A DNA stretch of 64,000 bases from Streptomyces triculaminicus (GCF_017349075.1 NZ_JAFMOF010000006.1:62001-126000); one strand, 5' to 3'. Numbered from the stretch's first letter, positions 19,749 to 28,790 are shown. Program-made: numbers and translations. Notes: generated by a model not told the origin, from the letters alone.

Positions 19749-20558
19749 ATGTCCGAACCCCTCGCACTCGCCCCGTACACGATGTGGCGCGACGCGCTCG
19801 TTGAGGTGGACGAGATCTTCGCATCGCCGCCTGGGCTCGACCGTCCGGTCGGCGGGTGCACGTACTGCGTCGCGGAGTCGGAGCTGCGCGTTCTCGGTGG
19901 TGACCCTGCCGACGTGCCGGACGACCTCCTCAGGCACTTCATGCGTGAGGTCGCCGGCCACTGGGACGAGGACCAGTACTCCACCCTGTGGCGCCGCTTC
20001 ATTCCTCGTGCGCTGCGCCGCTGGGGCCCGGACGGGAGCGGCGCCGGCCCCTCGGGGGAGATGGGACGCCTCGGCTGTCACGGTGCCCGGCTCGCGGACT
20101 GGCCCGTGGCCGAGCGCGCCGCGGTCGAGCGGGCCTTCCAGGCACTGCTGCGCATCGCTGTGACCGACGGCCGGCCGTACTGGGAGATCACCGATCTGGT
20201 CGAGGGGATCGCTCATGCGACAGGTGGCCTGGAACGATGGCTGCACCACATCGCCGGGCTCACCGGTCCGGAAGCGGACGCCGGCGTGGTCCGCGTCGCC
20301 TCGGGCTGGGCCGACGATCTCCTCTTGGACGAACTGGAGTTCACCTGGTGGCACGACGGCGACCCGCAGCTCATAGCCACCTGGCTGCCCGCCCTGCGTG
20401 CCCGAATGGCGGCTTTCGCCGTGCGGAACCCGCGCTGCAAGAACGCATCCGACGCGCTGATCGCGATCGACGCGCTCGAGGCCGGCACCCCGGGCCCCTG
20501 GCTCTCCCCCTACGACATCCGCGCACTCAGCGGCCCTGCGCTCATCCACCAGGGCTGA
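19749..20558 (+). CDS. Uncharacterised Streptomyces protein
   Basis: An intact 269-residue soluble protein from ATG 19749. It contains a CTYC motif (GGCTYCVAESELRVLGGDPA) near residue 38, an HFMREVAGHWDEDQYSTLWR helix, LLRIAVTDGRPYWEITDLVE, and a tryptophan-rich block (DELEFTWWHDGDPQLIATWL). The pattern matches a conserved hypothetical family of Streptomyces. It is mostly helical, with no signal peptide or catalytic motif that I recognise. It may start at an earlier in-frame codon, but this ATG gives the best N-terminus. Confidence 0.7.
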   Translation: MSEPLALAPYTMWRDALVEVDEIFASPPGLDRPVGGCTYCVAESELRVLGGDPADVPDDLLRHFMREVAGHWDEDQYSTLWRRFIPRALRRWGPDGSGAGPSGEMGRLGCHGARLADWPVAERAAVERAFQALLRIAVTDGRPYWEITDLVEGIAHATGGLERWLHHIAGLTGPEADAGVVRVASGWADDLLLDELEFTWWHDGDPQLIATWLPALRARMAAFAVRNPRCKNASDALIAIDALEAGTPGPWLSPYDIRALSGPALIHQG

Positions 20559-20669
20559 GGCAACGGGGTGGGGGAAGATCGTGACCGTTACCCTCGGCAA
20601 ACAGTTCGGCGGTGGGTGAAACGAGATACCGGCCAGACGGTGTCCGACGGGTCACGTGAGTGGGGTGGG

Positions 20670-21344
20670 TCAGCAGACAGTGCCATGCCCCAGTTGCCTG
20701 GCCCAGTCCTGCAACTCGGGTTCGGCCAGGCTGGTGCCCAGCCAGTCGTGGTCGAGGTCGACTCCTGGCAGGGAAGGAACGACCGCGACGTAGAGCCCGG
20801 CGGCACGTGCCGAGGCGATGCCCGTGGCCGAGTCCTCGAAGGCGACGGAACGCTTAGGGAACACGCCGAGTGTCTCGCATGCCGTGAGGTACAGCTCTGG
20901 TGCGGGCTTGGGGGAACGTACCTCGTCAGCGGCGAACGAGTGGGTGAAGCAGTCGGCGAGACCGGCCGACCACAGTGCCGTGTCCAGCAGTTCCCGAGGG
21001 CTGTTGCTGGCTACGGCGATGGGTACGGCCGCCCGGCAGGCACGCACCAGTTCCGCAGCCCCGGGGAGGGCCGCAGCGCCCTGGAACAGCTCCTTGCGGA
21101 CCCTTCCCAGGAGTTCGACGGCGAGTTCGGCACCGGCGCCGGGGCGCCCCAGGTATTGGGCCATGGCGTCTCCAGCCGCCTCCACCGTCCGGCCGATGAC
21201 GAGGGCTTTCTGTTCGGGACCGAAGGGATGGCCGTGCTCCGCGAAGACGGCGGCTTCCGCAACCGTCCAGCACGCTTCGGTGTTGACCAGCAAGCCGTCG
21301 CAGTCGAAGATCACGGCCTCGGTGTTGGTGGGGAGCGAGTACAT
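20670..21344 (-). CDS. HAD-superfamily phosphatase (beta-phosphoglucomutase-like)
   Basis: A 224-residue haloacid-dehalogenase hydrolase of subfamily IA that removes phosphate from, or shifts it on, small sugar-phosphate-like substrates. The nucleophile/acid pair is Asp14 and Asp16 in VIFDCDGLLVNTE. The second motif is ASNSPREL, the lysine is in RSPKPAPELYLTA, and the final acidic pair is in SVAFEDSATGIASA. A helical cap lies between residues 20 and 85. It lies 84 bases downstream of the LysE-type gene in the same direction, so the two may be co-transcribed. The exact substrate cannot be told. Confidence 0.88.
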   Translation of the reverse strand: MYSLPTNTEAVIFDCDGLLVNTEACWTVAEAAVFAEHGHPFGPEQKALVIGRTVEAAGDAMAQYLGRPGAGAELAVELLGRVRKELFQGAAALPGAAELVRACRAAVPIAVASNSPRELLDTALWSAGLADCFTHSFAADEVRSPKPAPELYLTACETLGVFPKRSVAFEDSATGIASARAAGLYVAVVPSLPGVDLDHDWLGTSLAEPELQDWARQLGHGTVC

Positions 21345-21428
21345 GCGGGTGTCCTTTCGCTTCGGGTGACGCGCGGGTCGCTCGTGCGACGGTTTTCGGC
21401 GGGCCTTGCGGTTGCGTCGGTATCCGCC

Positions 21429-22106
21429 TCACTGCCCGAGCGCGAGCCGGATGCCGAAGGCGGCGATGACCGTGCCGGTGATGCGGTCGAGGTAGAGGCG
21501 GGCTGAAGGCCGTTGCAGGCGGTCTCGGAGCACGTGCGCGAGGGCGATCAGCACGCAGGACCAGACGACGGCCAGGAGGATGTGCACACCGGCCAGGAGC
21601 ACGCCTGAAGCGATGTGCGAGGCCCCGGTGGGGATGAACTGCGGGAGCACCGCGACGTAGAAGGCGCCCATCTTCGGGTTGAGGAGATTGGTCACGATCC
21701 CTTGCCGCCAGCCGCCGAGCAGGGTGTCGCCGGCGCCTCTTCCGGCCTCGGTCTCGGCTCGGGCCCCGGTCGTGCCCCCGGTCCCCGCTGCCTCCGGGCT
21801 CTCACTCGATGCGTGGCGCCAGGTGGCCCACAGCAGCCTGCCGCCCATCCACACCAGGTATGCGGCTCCGGCCCAACGAAGGATCACGTAGGCGATGTGA
21901 GAAGCCGTCAGGAGCGCAGTCACACCGAGCGAGGTGAGCGTGCCCCACACCAGCGTGCCGCTCTGGATGCCGAAGACCACGCCCCAGGCGCGACGCCGGT
22001 GCCCGAGCGCGGCGGTGCGCAGGATGAGTGCGGTATCGAGTCCGGGAGTAAGCGTGAGAAGTCCCACGATCAGGGTGAATGTCCCTATCGAGTCCAGAGT
22101 GATCAT
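21429..22106 (-). CDS. LysE-family amino acid/metabolite exporter
   Basis: A 225-residue inner-membrane protein with about six transmembrane helices. The N-terminal helix (GTFTLIVGLLTLTPGLDTAL, with the conserved TPG) is typical, and GIVTNLLNPKMGAFYVAVLP carries the conserved NP(K) after the cytoplasmic loop. A charged linker (AETEAGRGAGD) separates the two halves. ATG 22106 is chosen because the hydrophobic helix starts just after it; longer starts add an unlikely polar tail. A perfect 11-base inverted repeat lies 39-64 bases upstream. The exported substrate is unknown. Confidence 0.88.
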   Translation of the reverse strand: MITLDSIGTFTLIVGLLTLTPGLDTALILRTAALGHRRRAWGVVFGIQSGTLVWGTLTSLGVTALLTASHIAYVILRWAGAAYLVWMGGRLLWATWRHASSESPEAAGTGGTTGARAETEAGRGAGDTLLGGWRQGIVTNLLNPKMGAFYVAVLPQFIPTGASHIASGVLLAGVHILLAVVWSCVLIALAHVLRDRLQRPSARLYLDRITGTVIAAFGIRLALGQ

Positions 22107-22144
22107 GAACGGCCACCTTAGGTCGGCGACCGGATGGCGTCCAT

Positions 22145-22170
22145 ATTCCTGCCCGACATCGGGCAGGAAT
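22145..22170. promoter_or_regulatory. Perfect inverted repeat upstream of the LysE-type gene
   Basis: Arms ATTCCTGCCCG (22145-22155) and CGGGCAGGAAT (22160-22170) with a 4-base loop. It sits 39-64 bases upstream of the exporter's start codon. It could be a regulator-binding site or a leader hairpin. No cognate regulator gene adjoins it. Confidence 0.6.
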
Positions 22171-22228
22171 CGCGCCGTTCGCACTTGGTCTTGCGCATCA
22201 CGCCTCATAGGTGGCATTGCCCGGGGAC

Positions 22229-22248
22229 ACCTCATCAAGCGATGAGGT
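22229..22248. terminator. Short perfect hairpin
   Basis: ACCTCATC-AAGC-GATGAGGT, 8-base perfect arms, about 120 bases upstream of the LysE-type gene. It may be a terminator for transcription coming from the methyltransferase remnant, or part of the exporter leader. Confidence 0.4.
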
Positions 22249-22389
22249 CAGCCCGTTGACCTCAGCCCTCTGGGACGAGGGCGGTCCATGACATCCCGCC
22301 GGATCGTCAACGGATCCGCAGCCGGATCGCGGCGACTATGACCGTGCCGCGAGAGACGAATGCTCCCGTGTCTCACCTGGTGGCCCACA

Positions 22390-22480
22390 GCCCAGAACCC
22401 TTTTGAGCGCGCCGGTCGTCCGCACGACTTCGTCCCTGCAGTCGTATCGCGCCTCGTCGAAACCAGAGGGGCGATCGCCT
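22390..22480 (-). mobile_element. Possible degenerate IS5-type transposase tail
   Basis: The minus strand reads DRPSGFDEARYDCRDEVVRT and TGALKRVLG. The R-P-x-G-F-D and R-x-x-V-V-x-x spacing recalls the C-terminal catalytic block (RPxxFDxxxYxxRNVVERCF) of IS5-family transposases. The match is weak. Confidence 0.3.
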
Positions 22481-22612
22481 GCCGCACCGCTGACGTTCGC
22501 GCGCGGCTCGCCCAGTGAGGGAGCGGCACAGCGGGCGCATGACGCCGAACACCGCGCGGTGGGTACCGCCCGGGCTGCCGTCGACGTCACCTGAGGAGCC
22601 GCCGCGCCGCGC

Positions 22613-23080
22613 TCAGGACGCCGTCAGGAGGTAGGCGGGCGCCCGCCAGTAGTCGTACAGCCGGCGCGGTTCGCCGGGAGTGAAGCCGGCCCGCTCCAGG
22701 TCCTCCGCCCACCGGGCGATGGGCTGCTCGTGGTGCCGCTGGTGCTCCTCGCTGCCCAGCAGCCCCAGGAGCACCGGCATCAGGAACCCCTGCGCGACCA
22801 GTTGCCGGTCGGGGCCGTACTCCCGGATACCGCGGTCGTAACGGGGACCAGGTGGCGGAACCGGTCGGGCGCGACAGGCCCACGTTGCCGCCGCCGCGCA
22901 CGAAGGCGCTCAACGCCTCCGGCTCGGCGTACACGTCCTCGTACTCGTACTCTCCGGTACGCAGACAGCGCGCGGCCTCGGCGTAGGCGACCTGCGCCTT
23001 CGGACCGGCAACGGACGGCGAGGCGTACGAGGCGACCCACCTGCATGGGTACCCGTGCCCGCACAGGACTGGACCGCTTC
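22613..23080 (-). pseudogene. Class I SAM methyltransferase-like gene, internally deleted
   Basis: The N-terminal part (CGHGYPCRWVASYASPSVAG, then YEYEDVYAEPEALSAFVRGG) leads into GGNVGL. In related methyltransferases this immediately precedes the SAM-binding core. Instead the sequence goes, with a frame change near 22855, straight to RYPGIREYGPDRQLVAQGFL and the C-terminal WAEDLERAGFTPGEPRRLYD with YWRAPAYLLTAS. The nucleotide-binding core, roughly 150 residues, is missing, and no start codon is visible. It is non-functional. Confidence 0.55.
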
Positions 23081-23541
23081 AGCGTGCCGTCACAGGCCGC
23101 CGGGTACACCGCCGCCGATCGTTTTGGCGATCAACGGATCGGCGCGGATCGCCGCGACATCGTTCTGGAGGACTTGGGGCACCAGAGGCCCGACTTCATG
23201 GACGGTGCGGCCACTCAGCGCATCGGCTCGCTCGGAGGTCGGCGCAGCTCTTCTCGATCATCCACCTCGGCGTCCTCGCCTGCTACTGCGGTGACCGGCT
23301 GGTTCACCAGAAGGGCCGGCCCGTACCAGGCGCTTCCGTCGTGGGGAACGGACGCCAGGCAACTGCGCGAGCGGCGCCGAACATCGCCCCTGCCCCGGAG
23401 CCTGTCCGATGGGTCGGCAACTCGGCGCCCGCGCACGGGAAAGACAGCTCGACGGCCCCCACTCCCGGCGATCCGGGCCCCGTTCAGGCGAGGTTGACCG
23501 GCCACTGACTGCAGCTCCGGCGCAGAGATACGATCACTCTC
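23081..23541. other. Intergenic stretch, no gene recognised
   Basis: No supported gene on either strand. The end of this stretch should contain the promoter of the VOC-family gene. Confidence 0.35.
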
Positions 23542-23946
23542 ATGGACGCCCTGTACCCCCGGCTGCTCGTCGAGGACTTTGACACCGCGGCTCACTTCTG
23601 GACCGAAGCGCTCCGCGATCTGCTGGGCATTGAGCCCGTCAAGGTGATACCCGCTGCCGGCTACGCCAACTGGGACCTGGACGACGAAGCCGTCCTCGTG
23701 CTCTATGCGCGCAAAGCCATCGCACAGGTCATCGGCACCGAAAACTTGCCGCCGGCCGTCCCCGCGCAGGACGTGGCGATGCTCGTCCTGCGCGTCGACA
23801 ACGTGGAGGAGGCAGCAAGCTGCCTGAGCAGGCACGGCGCGTCGGTCCTCGCCAAGCCCCAGGACCGCCCCGAGTGGGGCGCCAACCTCCGCACTGCGCA
23901 TGTGAGGACACCGGACGGCACGCTGGTGGAGCTCCAGTCCTACTAA
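23542..23946 (+). CDS. VOC-family (glyoxalase/bleomycin-resistance fold) protein
   Basis: A 134-residue protein with the paired beta-alpha-beta-beta-beta modules of the vicinal oxygen chelate fold. It opens PRLLVEDFDTAAHFWTEAL, has a middle strand block VAMLVLRVDNVEEAASCLSR, and a C-terminal RTAHVRTPDGTLVELQSY with the typical final glutamate. Members bind or modify small molecules, often drugs or toxic aldehydes. A metal-binding His at the usual first position is not obvious, so catalysis is uncertain. It stands alone, with a strong hairpin terminator 15 bases after its stop. Confidence 0.85.
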   Translation: MDALYPRLLVEDFDTAAHFWTEALRDLLGIEPVKVIPAAGYANWDLDDEAVLVLYARKAIAQVIGTENLPPAVPAQDVAMLVLRVDNVEEAASCLSRHGASVLAKPQDRPEWGANLRTAHVRTPDGTLVELQSY

Positions 23947-23960
23947 GGACTGTCCGGCGA

Positions 23961-24000
23961 GTCACCCTCGCAGCCATAGCCGAATCGCGGCGAGGGTGAC
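23961..24000 (+). terminator. Hairpin after the VOC-family gene
   Basis: Perfect 11-base arms GTCACCCTCGC (23961-23971) and GCGAGGGTGAC (23990-24000) with an 18-base loop, 15 bases after the stop codon. Confidence 0.65.
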
Positions 24001-24317
24001 CTGCCGTGGAAGACGTACGCCCATGTGCCAGCCCCCTGTGGGCAGCGCGTCCCGGGTGGCGCGGACTTCGGCGACTTCCCGCACGGGGCGGTGACGCCGC
24101 GGGGCGGCCAAGGCCACGTCGCCGCCTTCGGCCCCGGCCGGGGCGCTCCGGCAGGACCGGACCCCACTGGGCAGCACAGCCCCACGGCCAGCGTTCACCG
24201 GGACGCTTGCAGAAGGCCCCGGCGTTCACGCCAGGGATGAACGCGTCTCCAGGGCTGCTCTGACGTGCATTTCAAGCCGCTGACAGAATGATCGGCGATA
24301 TGGCGGCGAGCGCCTCT
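24001..24317. other. Intergenic stretch, nothing recognised
   Basis: Both strands have open frames without motif. It may be degenerate mobile DNA. Confidence 0.35.
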
Positions 24318-24795
24318 TCAGCGGATCGGGCGTAGAACGGCTGTGTAGTTCTCCCCGCTGTACAGGGATTCGTAGCGGATCTTGAGCGTGAGGCGCCGGT
24401 TGATCAAGTCTTCAAGTTCGGCGTGGTTCTGGGGGTCGTAGCTTGGGACGCTCAACAAGTACTGCTCGCTGTCGGTAGCGATGACCTCGTGCTCATTGAA
24501 GGTCACGCATCGCCAGGCGCTCGCGGAGGCGGTCGACACTCGGTGCGTTCCAGGAGCCGACCACTTCGCCATCGACGGTGAGCGTGCCGTCGACGATGAT
24601 CGCCGGCCCAAGTCCGGAGTTGATCAGCCGGATACCTGCTCTGCCTCCGGCCGGCCAGCCCTGGTGCAGTTGGAGTATCGGACGCACCGAGTGGCGGTTG
24701 TGCTGTCGCATCGCGCGTGTCTGGTAGACCGAGACGACCAGTGATGCGACAGCGATCACGACCGCGCATATCGCTGTGACAGTCTCTGCTTTCAT
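24318..24795 (-). pseudogene. Small membrane-anchored protein with frame break
   Basis: ATG 24795 starts MKAETVTAICAVVIAVASLV, a single N-terminal transmembrane helix. It is followed by VYQTRAMRQHNRHSVRPILQ and RLINSGLGPAIIVDGTLTVD. After a slip near 24510 the second frame continues TFNEHEVIATDSEQYLLSVP and ends LYSGENYTAVLRPIR. Corrected length is ~158 residues. This layout, one helix and then a beta-rich cytoplasmic domain beginning HxxxRP, is common in bacterial proteins of unknown function. Probably one indel from intact. Confidence 0.6.
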
Positions 24796-24879
24796 CCCAT
24801 CCCCCTCGTGAAACCTCCTCGCTCGGGACGATATCCGAACCGATCAACGTGCCTCAGCCCGGCCCTCGCCGGTTGGCCA

Positions 24880-25035
24880 GCCGCTGCTACCGAGGAAGGA
24901 GCGGCGGTTTCGGTATCCGGGCCGCAGGCCCTCGCCGGACCGGGAGGTCCTGTGCGGGATCCTGTACGTGCTGCACACCGGAAGCTGCGGCGGCGGCCAG
25001 CCCGCGAGCGGCCGGGAATCCCGATGGAGCGCGCG
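24880..25035 (+). mobile_element. IS5-family transposase, N-terminal fragment
   Basis: The plus strand encodes LPRKERRFRYPGRRPSPDRE and VLCGILYVLHTGS. This is the DUF4096-type N-terminal domain of IS5-family transposases. It stops before the DDE domain, just upstream of the LLM oxidoreductase gene. Confidence 0.6.
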
Positions 25036-25073
25036 TATTGCCCCTTCACGGCCAGGCTGCGCATCCTGCTGGG

Positions 25074-25937
25074 ATGCGCTTCTCCATCAACATCCCCAAC
25101 TTCGGTGACTTCGCCGACCCCCGCAACGTCGCGACCGTCGCGACGGCCGCCGAACAGGCCGGCTGGGACGGGTTGTTCGTCTGGGATCACGTCCTGCATC
25201 GACAACACCGGGGACGTCCGTTCGGAGACCCCTGGATGCTGCTGACCGCGGCCGCGCTGGCGACCTCCCGGATCCGACTGGGTACCCTGCTGACGCCGGT
25301 CCCCCGTTACCATCCACAGCAACTCGCCCGCCAAGTGGCCACCCTGGACCACCTCAGCGGGGGCCGGGTGATCTTCGCCGCCGGCTTGGGCGGCCCGATC
25401 GAGGACGAATACCGCAGCTTCGGCGACGCCGCCGAGCCGCGCCTCCTGGCCGAGCGGCTGGACGAGGGCCTGGAGCTGTTGAGGCGCTTCTGGTCCGGCG
25501 AGCCGGTGAACCACCACGGCCGGCACTATGAGGTCCGGGACGTGACGCTGCAGCCCGCCACCGTACAGCGGCCCTGTCCGCCGGCGTGGATCGGCGGGTA
25601 CTGGCCGCGTCGCCCGCCCATGCGGCGGGCAGCGCGGTGGGACGGCGCGGTGCCGCTCTTCGAGACGGCCCCGCATGGTCACGTACCGGATGCGGCAGAG
25701 GTGCGGGATCTGGTCGGCTATGTACGCAAGCACCGTACGGCCGGGGCCGAGCGTCCCTTCGAGATCGTGCTCGGCGGCGCGACACCGCCGGACGCAGCCA
25801 AGGCGAGGGACGTGATCGGTCCGCTGTACGACGCCGGCGCCACCTGGTGGGACGAGCGACAGGTACAGACCGGTCCCGACCTGGTCCGCCTGCCGCCAGT
25901 ACTTCGCCGCATCGAGGTGGGGCCTCCGATGGCCTGA
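25074..25937 (+). CDS. LLM-class flavin-dependent oxidoreductase
   Basis: A 287-residue luciferase-like monooxygenase (TIM barrel, F420- or FMN-dependent). The start MRFSINIPNFGDFADPRNVA is typical, followed by AEQAGWDGLFVWDHVL, SRIRLGTLLTPVPRYHPQQL, ARQVATLDHLSGGRVIFAAG and the substrate-side ERLDEGLELLRRFWSGEPVN. ATG 25074 fits the family N-terminus; in-frame sequence before it belongs to an IS fragment, so the native promoter may have been replaced. The substrate is unknown. Its 3' neighbour is another transposon remnant. Confidence 0.88.
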   Translation: MRFSINIPNFGDFADPRNVATVATAAEQAGWDGLFVWDHVLHRQHRGRPFGDPWMLLTAAALATSRIRLGTLLTPVPRYHPQQLARQVATLDHLSGGRVIFAAGLGGPIEDEYRSFGDAAEPRLLAERLDEGLELLRRFWSGEPVNHHGRHYEVRDVTLQPATVQRPCPPAWIGGYWPRRPPMRRAARWDGAVPLFETAPHGHVPDAAEVRDLVGYVRKHRTAGAERPFEIVLGGATPPDAAKARDVIGPLYDAGATWWDERQVQTGPDLVRLPPVLRRIEVGPPMA

Positions 25938-26149
25938 TAGGCCGTTCGAAGGTGAGATCGTGGGGATTCACGCGACCCCTGACAGCCAGACGGTGCGCGC
26001 GTGCTCGCCGAGATACAGCTCCAGCGAGCGCCTGGTCGATTCCGGAGGCGCGGGCATGACGGTCATCCTGCCCGAGCGACCCGGGAGCGGACAGAGCAGG
26101 TAAGAACTGCCCCGATCCGCTTCTCCCGATCGGCTCGGAACGACTTCGC
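25938..26149. other. Intergenic stretch
   Basis: No gene supported between the LLM oxidoreductase and the IS630-like remnant. Confidence 0.35.
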
Positions 26150-26295
26150 CGACCTTGCCCGGATCGGGGATCGGCACCGAGTCCTCGAAGACCGCCACAA
26201 CGCCACGGCACAGCCGTTCCAGTGGAGGTTCAGCAGCTCCGACCTGGACAATCTGCCGGCCAGGCTCGACCGGCACACCGCCGAACACCCGGTGA
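26150..26295 (+). mobile_element. IS630-like transposase tail
   Basis: The plus strand reads NATAQPFQWRFSSSDLDNLP and ARLDRHTAEHP. The phrase 'N-x-x-A-x-P-F-x-W-x-F' followed by a short helix closes many IS630-type transposases. Only the last ~40 residues are present. Confidence 0.45.
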
Positions 26296-26301
26296 CTGCG
26301 G

Positions 26302-27252
26302 TCAGTGCTGGTTCCGAGCGAGGAAAGCGCGGTACCAGGCGAGCGTGTCGTCCAGGGTCGTGTCGAGGCCGATCGGCTTGATGCCGAAGGTCTCCTGGAT
26401 CGCGGTGGAGTCCATCACCTGCGGTTCGGTGTGCTGGTAGAACAGCTCGGCGTAGGAGCCTATGAACACCTCGTCGAACGGCCCGAAGGGACGCGGCTCG
26501 CTCATGATGGTGGTCTTCAGGGGCTGCCCGAGTTTCCGCTCGATCTGCTGGAAGACCTCGCGGGTGGTCCGGGCGCGGTCGGTGGGCAGGTGCCAGACGC
26601 GGCCGTCGCCGTCGGGATGTTCCCCCAGGGTGGCCAGGCCCGCGGCAACGTCGCGGATGTCGGTGTAGCTGTGCGGCAGGTCGATATCACCCAGGCCCAG
26701 TACCTCGGTTCCGGTCAGGGCGCCGGGGAAGACGGCGCCGCCCAGGGTGGAGTTGAGCACGCCGGGGCCGACAAAGTCCGCCGAGCGGCCGAGAACGACA
26801 CGGGCGCGGCCATCGCGGTGTGCGGCCAGGTACCGATCGTCGAGGGCGGCTCGCATCCTGCCTTTGGCACTGGTCGCGTTCCACGGGGTGTCCTCGGTCA
26901 TGACCTGCCCGTGGGTCTCGCCGTAGGGGTAGAGAGTGTCGAGTACGACCAGGCGGGCGCCTTCGGCCTCGACCGCGCCGAGCACGGCGTCCTGGATGCG
27001 CGGCATCACGTCGATCTGCAGGTGGTAGGCGACGTTGACGCAGTGGTACACGACGGCGGCGCCCTTGATGGCGGCCCGGGCGCCCTCGACGGTGCCGACG
27101 TCGCCCCGGACACGTGCGACTCCGTTGGGGGTCGCACCGGTCCCGGAGCGGTCGACGAGACGGACGGCGTGTCCCCGGCGGGCCAGCTCAGCGGCGACGG
27201 TGGAGCCGGCCGGCCCGGCGCCCAGGGCGACGTGGAGATCAGGGGCCTTCAT
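26302..27252 (-). CDS. NAD(P)-dependent epimerase/reductase (extended SDR)
   Basis: A 316-residue Rossmann-fold protein from ATG 27252. The nucleotide motif is ALGAGPAGSTVAAELARRGH, a variant of GxxGxxG, followed by RVRGDVGTVEGARAAIKGAA and VVYHCVNVAYH. The later VVLDTLYPYGETHG holds the Tyr region, and DIDLPHSYTDIRDVAAGLAT is typical of atypical/extended SDRs. It is divergently transcribed from a TetR regulator, which most likely controls it. The substrate is unknown. Confidence 0.85.
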   Translation of the reverse strand: MKAPDLHVALGAGPAGSTVAAELARRGHAVRLVDRSGTGATPNGVARVRGDVGTVEGARAAIKGAAVVYHCVNVAYHLQIDVMPRIQDAVLGAVEAEGARLVVLDTLYPYGETHGQVMTEDTPWNATSAKGRMRAALDDRYLAAHRDGRARVVLGRSADFVGPGVLNSTLGGAVFPGALTGTEVLGLGDIDLPHSYTDIRDVAAGLATLGEHPDGDGRVWHLPTDRARTTREVFQQIERKLGQPLKTTIMSEPRPFGPFDEVFIGSYAELFYQHTEPQVMDSTAIQETFGIKPIGLDTTLDDTLAWYRAFLARNQH

Positions 27253-27298
27253 GAGGAGTGCCTTTCCGACGCTTCGGGCGTTACGATGGATCACAACT

Positions 27299-27313
27299 GT
27301 TAGACACCGTAAC
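27299..27313. promoter_or_regulatory. Candidate operator between epimerase and TetR genes
   Basis: GTTA-7 bases-TAAC inverted repeat in the ~105-base divergent intergenic region, inside an unusually AT-rich patch. It is a plausible TetR binding site covering both promoters. The arms are short, so confidence is limited. Confidence 0.35.
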
Positions 27314-27356
27314 TCTTTCGGACGTAGACCGTAAGAGGCAGCACAGGAGGAACGTC

Positions 27357-28070
27357 ATGGCCGCCGCGGCATCCAGCCCCCGGGCCCGGTACCGGGAGCA
27401 GACCCGCGCCGAGATCAAGAAGATCGCTCTGGCGCAGCTGGCCGATGGCGGAGCCCCCGCCGTGGCCCTCACCCGCATCGCCAAGGAGGCCGGGCTGACC
27501 GGCCCGGCCCTGTACCGGTACTTCGCCAGCCGTGACGACCTCCTCCACAGCCTGGTCCGGGACGCCTACGACGACATCGCCGCGGCTGTCGGGCACGTGG
27601 CCGCCGACCTGCCCGACAGCCCCGCCACAGCCCTGCACCGCCTGGCCGGCGCCTACCTCGACTGGGCCACCGCCCAACCCCACCGCTACCTGCTGATCCA
27701 GGGAAACCCGATCCCCGGCTACGCGGCCCCGCCCGACACGGTGCGCCGCGCCCGCGCCTGCATGGGACCCTTCGTGAAGGTCTTCGCCACCGGCCGGCCC
27801 ACCGCCGCGGTCCAGCCGGTCGTCGACGAAATGACCGCCTGGGTACGCCAGGACGAAACGGTCGCCGACTGGCTGCGCGAATACGCGGGCCTCACCTCCG
27901 ACGCCCCGAACGCGGGCTGCGCCCTCGCCGGCCCGGTGCTGGCCTGGTCCCACCTGCACGGCACCGTGAGCCTGGAAGTCTCCGGCCAATACTCCGGCAT
28001 GGGCCACCACGCCCGAACCCTCCTGACGGCCCACATGGACATGCTGGCCACCGCCTTCCGCCTCCCCTGA
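27357..28070 (+). CDS. TetR/AcrR-family regulator with WHG-type C-terminal domain
   Basis: A 237-residue regulator from ATG 27357. The DNA-binding helix-turn-helix is ALTRIAKEAGLTGPALYRYF near residues 38-57, and the following SRDDLLHSLVRDAYDDIAAA is standard. The C-terminal ligand domain includes YLDWATAQPHRYLLIQGNPI, the pattern of the WHG domain. The gene faces away from the epimerase gene with a shared 104-base promoter region. An AGGAGG ribosome site lies just before the start. Confidence 0.9.
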   Translation: MAAAASSPRARYREQTRAEIKKIALAQLADGGAPAVALTRIAKEAGLTGPALYRYFASRDDLLHSLVRDAYDDIAAAVGHVAADLPDSPATALHRLAGAYLDWATAQPHRYLLIQGNPIPGYAAPPDTVRRARACMGPFVKVFATGRPTAAVQPVVDEMTAWVRQDETVADWLREYAGLTSDAPNAGCALAGPVLAWSHLHGTVSLEVSGQYSGMGHHARTLLTAHMDMLATAFRLP

Positions 28071-28153
28071 CTCGCCGCGACTCTCCTGTCCCGGGTGTCG
28101 GTGCCGGATGGGCCGCCACGGGCCGGGCGACGGGTCGTCACAGCTCCCCGCCC

Positions 28154-28321
28154 GTGTTCGACGACCCCCACGGCCACCGCCGCAGAATCGTGACCGTCAT
28201 GGGAATGCTGGTGTGCTTCTTGTGTCTGTGCGTTCTCGCGGTGGACGGCAGCGTGCTGTACGCCGATCCCAAGGCGCCGGCGATGCGCCCGGCCGAGGCC
28301 GTCGGCACGTCCCCCTTGTGA
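28154..28321 (+). CDS. Small single-pass membrane protein
   Basis: GTG 28154 opens a 55-residue frame (VFDDPHGHRRRIVTVMGMLV, then CFLCLCVLAVDGSVLYADP) with a basic N-terminus and one transmembrane helix. Its TGA overlaps the ATG of the next gene (ATGA), so the two are translationally coupled. A similar pair is common ahead of Streptomyces polysaccharide deacetylase genes. Function unknown. Confidence 0.45.
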   Translation: MFDDPHGHRRRIVTVMGMLVCFLCLCVLAVDGSVLYADPKAPAMRPAEAVGTSPL

Positions 28322-28790
28322 TGAGGGCGGTCTCGCCCCTGGGGCACTGGTGGGTGCTGGCCGGTGTCCTCACGATGTTCCTGGCGGCCTGGTGCCTGGC
28401 GACCTCGATCCTGCGCGGCGTCGGAGAACCCGGCACCACCCAAGTCCGGGAGCCGGACGGCCTCGTGCCGCATTCCGTCTCAGGCGGCGGACCCGTCGTC
28501 GACACCCGAAGCAGCACCCCGATCGGTCTGGACGTGCGCCCGGGCACGGTGGCGTTCACCTTCGACGACGGGCCGGACCCCACCTTGACCCCACAGGTCC
28601 TCCAGCTGCTCGCCGCCGAGCAGGTACCGGCGACGTTCCTCGTCATCGGCCGGCACGTGGCCGAACACCCCGAGCTGGTCCGGGCACAGACTGCCGCAGG
28701 GCACGAAGTCGGCCTGCGCACCTTCGCCCACGCCGACCCGGTCACCGCCCGAAGCAGCCGACGCGGCCGGCCACCGGATTGCCGCCCCCC
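28321..28790 (+). pseudogene. Polysaccharide deacetylase, C-terminally truncated
   Basis: ATG 28321 begins a membrane anchor (GHWWVLAGVLTMFLAAWCLA), an extracellular linker, and the NodB homology domain: VAFTFDDGPDPTLTPQVLQL carries the catalytic base and first metal-binding Asp. VPATFLVIGRHVAEHPELVR and GHEVGLRTFAHADPV follow; normally this is motif 2, H-T-x-x-H, here with R-T-F-A-H. The sequence loses the family near 28760 and runs into the tail of the convergent SDR gene. The remaining catalytic motifs are gone, so it is inactive. Confidence 0.7.
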
